Below, one piece after another: positions 60,321 to 64,000 of a DNA stretch of 64,000 nt. The notes beneath the pieces were generated by a model. It was not told where the DNA came from. It was given only the letters and a program-made list of their open reading frames with translations, and searched no databases. The stretch spans positions 124,001-188,000 of the forward strand of contig JADCRB010000045.1 of NCBI GenBank assembly GCA_021464245.1. Reading direction: 5' to 3'. The translations under genes were made by a program, and so were the position numbers. The stretch's first letter is position 1. Each line of letters opens with the position of its first letter. The DNA is from Carallia brachiata (taxonomy: Eukaryota > Streptophyta > Magnoliopsida > Malpighiales > Rhizophoraceae).

Positions 60321-61300
60321 GTAACCGGTAATGGATCTTTAAAGCTGCACGTCATCCTTGAGTTAGAAAATTGGTCAGTTCCCAGCTGGTGCTGCTTCTA
60401 GTATTTTATCTTTTGTCAGCAGAGCAGCTGTGGCTATGCATAAAAAAGGACTTAGCTCAACTTCTCCACTTTGCATTCCCATCTTGGTTATGCTTTGGAC
60501 TACCAGACTGGCCATTTTGCAAAGGATGAGAATTGGATACAGTTAACTGGTTTGCATTTTGGGTTGCGTCTTCTTGTTCTTCTTTTTTTTTTTCCCTTCT
60601 GCTCTTTATTTTGGGATAGAGAAAATAATGATTTAGGCAATACTTGTCATTACATTTGCAGTACCTTAGAATTGAAAACTAGAAAGTAGATACAGGTAAG
60701 CAATATGGCAGTCAGGAGGCTGATACTTCCAGTTGAGAATAACACGTGGGCAGACAAGAAGATAGTTACAAGAGAAAATCAATGTGGCGCGAACAAGTTC
60801 ATTAAACTTCATGGCACTAGGGGAAACTGAAGCAAGGACCATCAGGGCCGCAGAATTTTCGTCTGCATAACATCCCAAAAACTTGGAAGTTTCCAAGTCA
60901 CTTCAAAGAAGGCTTCTTTTTTACCCTTTGTCTTTTCTAAGTTACTTCAAGTTGCTCTTCTTGTTGGCATCATATGAGCAAACATCACCTTGCTGATGGT
61001 CAATGTAGGAAGCATCCTTAACTGGTTCCTCTTTTTTGACTCCAAGAATCAATGATGGGAAATGCATACAACTGTTTCGGTTTTTCAAAAGAATCTTTTG
61101 GAAATACTTCTGTGCATGAAGGAAAGTTTTAATCTTGATTTAACTCCTCCCGTACCACATTTTTGTTGATTTAAGCAGTGAGAACAAGAAGTTGTTTGAG
61201 TAATTTTAGAAGCGGTATGGTTTTACAAGACGATAAGTCTTTGTTGAACTCAAATCTAGAGGTGGCGCGTTGAATTCTTACAAAACTATTCACACGATCA
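60321..61300. other. 3' flank of the ELM2/SANT gene, no gene seen
   Basis: Probable 3' untranslated sequence and intergenic DNA. A T-run is at about 60,583-60,594. No domain-bearing frame on either strand. Confidence 0.45.
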
Positions 61301-61302
61301 CC

Positions 61303-61440
61303 AATAGGACGGCCCAAGTGGTTGCGGTCCCATGTCCATGCAGAAGAGGCGGGTTTGAGTCCGCGTCAAGTTAATTAGTGTGGTTAAACATACGCTTAGC
61401 TTAATATTATGGTGTAGATTTGCTCTCATGATTTTATATT
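61303..61440 (+). mobile_element. tRNA-derived SINE candidate
   Basis: A box A-like GGCCCAAGTGG (61,311-61,321) and box B-like GGTTTGAGTCC (61,352-61,362) are spaced as in RNA polymerase III promoters. The second sits in a small hairpin (GCGGG...CCGC). There is no complete tRNA cloverleaf, so a tRNA-related SINE head or decayed tRNA is more likely than a working tRNA gene. The 3' boundary is not defined. Confidence 0.35.
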
Positions 61441-64000
61441 TTTCTTATAATTAAATATAATATTTTCAAACAAAATTGTAAAATGTCACCACTATTTTTC
61501 AATTTATTAGACAAAAAAAAAATAACACGACGCGTGATGTGTTTTTGATTTTCGGACACGTGTTTGATAGAAAGCAAATATTATTGGCATCAAATGTGGA
61601 GCAAAAAGAAAAAATTGCCATGCCATGTTACTATTTATAACTATTTGATGCATCCAATGTGTAGCGAACGATAATAATAATTTCACTTAACTGCCATTTG
61701 TCACGCATCAAGACAACTTGCGGATCATAAGTCATGTCTGAGTCATTTGGTAAACAAATCAAACTGAAACTCTCATTCCTAGCATTAATGAAGGCATTCG
61801 CATTGCTGATTGTTCCACAAAATTGCGTCTTATATTAATGAAGGCATTCGCTTGGTTCTACAAAATTGGGAGGCCTTATCTTGATGTCTCTGACTATGAC
61901 CCAATTTTGATTTTGAATCCGGCGTGCATCGGATGATCTTCAGGCATTTTTTTTCAAAAAATACATGATTTTTCGCTTCAAATGTCAATTCTTGATGGCA
62001 AAAAACGACCCCATTTTGATTTTGGATTAGTACATTGGATATTCTGAGATTTCCTTTACAGACTCGTAATTCCACAACCGAATTTGAACTTTTCTACAAT
62101 GACAAAAGCACAGCATTTCCTCGAAATTTCAACGTGGGAGAAAAGAAAACAAGGCTATGGCCTACGAACTTTCCTTTTTACTTGGAATGCCTGTTGATCA
62201 AATAACTGCAACTTGCAACTGTCATTGCCTTGCCTTCATCAAGCATCTTCACCGTAGCGAAACAGCTAAACCCACATCATAAATTGCAATTTTTATTATT
62301 TAAAGTGGTAACTTGATTAGTAATTCAGTGTACTTCTCCTTCTATTGACTTGAGTTCGAATCTTCTTGTTGTCGTCTGCCTCAAATAAATGAGAATTTAT
62401 GTAAAGAATGTGGTGTTGAGTTGCAAACTTATTAACACTAAGGTAGGATATAGAAGAAATTCATCTAAGTTTTACAGTATTCGGATGATGAGTTTTTTTT
62501 ATAAAAAAGGTTAAATGGAGATATCAAGAAATAATTCATGCCGATGACTAATATAATTGCGATACTTCGTTACTAATGTTTATGCATATTTTTCCCTAGG
62601 ATTATATCTTGTTTTCTTTTTTTCGTTCAGTTGAAACGCCAAGGAAATTTAAATGTGAAGTTCAGGAATTGGAATCGCAGATTTCGCCTATGATATACCT
62701 TAGCGGTTTCCTAGGATTATAGATGATTAAGATGACATTACTACTCTTTTGCTGAAGTGGTCGAGGATTAATCTCCAATAATTTCCCATCTAACATTTGA
62801 AATGCCGCCCATCTTATTATACAAATCAGCGACATTTCCCTTTAAAACACACCTAGAAAGACCCAATCATGACACGTCCATTTGAATAGACATATTTTTA
62901 GGCTCTAAAAATAGGGGAAGGTGGGAGACTAGAAGACGGCTGTATCTATCATACATTAACCCAGATTACGACCATGTGATTAGCTTAAATTTTGTTTCGA
63001 GCAATTTAATTAACTTACCATTTCAGCAGTGTAAAACAGTGGGACAATTGATATCACCCAATTTGAATTAAAAAGATTTTAAGGGAAAAGACCCGTCAAC
63101 AAAAACGAAAAGATGACTTAGTTTATTATTGTATTGGTCTCTATCTCCTAGAGATAAGGTGGAAAGAATACATCAAACTCATACTGAATGTTGTATTATT
63201 TTAGTTTTAGCCATTAATTATGGCATGTTGCATGATTGGGGTATATGTTTATGATTTAAATCTTAGGGATTGGTTTGATCAACTAGCGCGTGTTTATAAG
63301 GAAGAAAATCGAGTTTAGAATTGACTTATTTCCTATGTCATTTTTTAATACTCAATGCTTTACCTCTTTTGTTTTTCATCTCCTAATTTGATTGGTACTC
63401 TTATTAGAAATTTGATTAGAGTTTCACTTCATAAGAATATCATTTCTTAGTTTGAGCGTTGCCCTCTTTGTATACCAAAGGATAAAAATTTGAATCCCTT
63501 ACGACTCGGTTTGAGATTGTGAACATTCAATTAATTTATAAGTGTGAGATTTATCCATTACAAATTGTGTTCCTCACAGTGGAAAAAAGAGCATGAAGAA
63601 AATAGAGCAAGACAGAGGAATATGAAAAAGTATCCATGTAGTCGATTCTGGTTGAATAAAAAATTATAGAGATGATTGAATAATGCCTCCAAAATAACAT
63701 TCGTCCAAGCCCACCTCCAATATTAAATAGACAACTCCATGGCTTCATCATTAAACTATCCTTAGTAAGTTGATTTTCTCGCTCGCTCTCTTGATTGCCT
63801 TTGTTATCTTTTCTTACAATTGATCACACCGTAAAGATATTTTACTAGTGAATGATTTGGCAAACACCGGTTCACATCACTTATAATGTATCAAAAAATA
63901 TAAACATATACTTATAAATATACGTTCACTCACGTATATAAAAAAAATAGGTGAATTCTATTATATAGTTTGAGTTTATATAGTCATATAATTTATATAA
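61441..64000. other. Intergenic, no gene seen
   Basis: AT-rich. A short direct duplication (ATTAATGAAGGCATTCGC at about 61,783 and 61,835) lies within a ~52-bp repeat. A box B-like GAGTTCGAATC is at about 62,349 without a good box A. Remaining open frames are short and have no domain. The right edge of the window ends in AT-rich sequence. Confidence 0.4.

Noticed and set aside
61303..61380. Functional tRNA gene
   Set aside because: Acceptor and anticodon stems do not form; only the internal promoter-like boxes match.
1..64000. A previously undescribed multi-gene biological system
   Set aside because: The recognisable genes belong to known plant families with no operon-like or functional linkage; the unusual content is structural (duplications, nested transposons, pseudogenes).

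Overview
The window is nuclear DNA of a flowering plant. It has GT-AG spliceosomal introns, is AT-rich, carries nested plant transposons, and holds a TIR-NB-LRR (TNL) resistance gene. TNL genes are essentially absent from grasses, so a eudicot is likely. Species cannot be fixed from the sequence; a rosid is a guess.

Layout. (a) 1-15,150: a TNL gene on the minus strand (894-4731), next to decayed tandem duplications. Its downstream segment (1-400) recurs at 8286-9165 and 9166-9950. A promoter-flank segment at 14,975-15,150 recurs inside the first of those copies, as if one tandem copy had collapsed by internal deletion. A minus-strand promoter/leader lies at about 14,560-14,960, with only scraps of coding-like sequence behind it. 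(b) 16,343-19,751: a complete 13-exon cyclin H gene structure carrying two frameshifts, a lost splice acceptor and a nonsense codon, so an unprocessed pseudogene. (c) 21,108-22,749: a small intact three-exon gene of unknown function, about 120 aa with a plastid-like N-terminus. (d) 25,131-25,556: an intact single-exon NF-YB gene (NF-YB4-like) with a TATA box. (e) 26,000-37,500: a gene-free transposon nest. It has a four-copy tandem array of a ~607-bp unit, a Mutator-like inverted-repeat element whose left arm lies in that array, a 501-bp MITE with a perfect 10-bp target duplication, and a short LTR retrotransposon with paired 259/260-bp LTRs and an initiator-Met primer site. (f) 37,500-47,800: an unprocessed MON2 pseudogene keeping its promoter and many recognisable exons. 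(g) 48,400-51,140: a duplicated AT-rich segment split by a hAT-type element with a perfect 8-bp target duplication, an orphan promoter, and another foldback MITE. (h) 54,700-60,320: an ELM2/SANT nuclear protein gene, intact except for one apparent 1-base loss that splits the large second coding exon. (i) 60,321-64,000: no gene seen; one tRNA-derived SINE candidate.

Functionally the genes are unrelated neighbours: immune receptor, transcription factor subunit, putative chromatin factor, small putative plastid protein. The striking theme is decay. Two normally conserved housekeeping genes (cyclin H, MON2) survive here only as intron-bearing pseudogenes, and a third gene carries a single frame break. 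That suggests a duplicated block whose functional partners lie elsewhere. No new defence or metabolic system was found. The most interesting structures are the nested transposon/tandem array and the collapsed duplicate at the TNL end.
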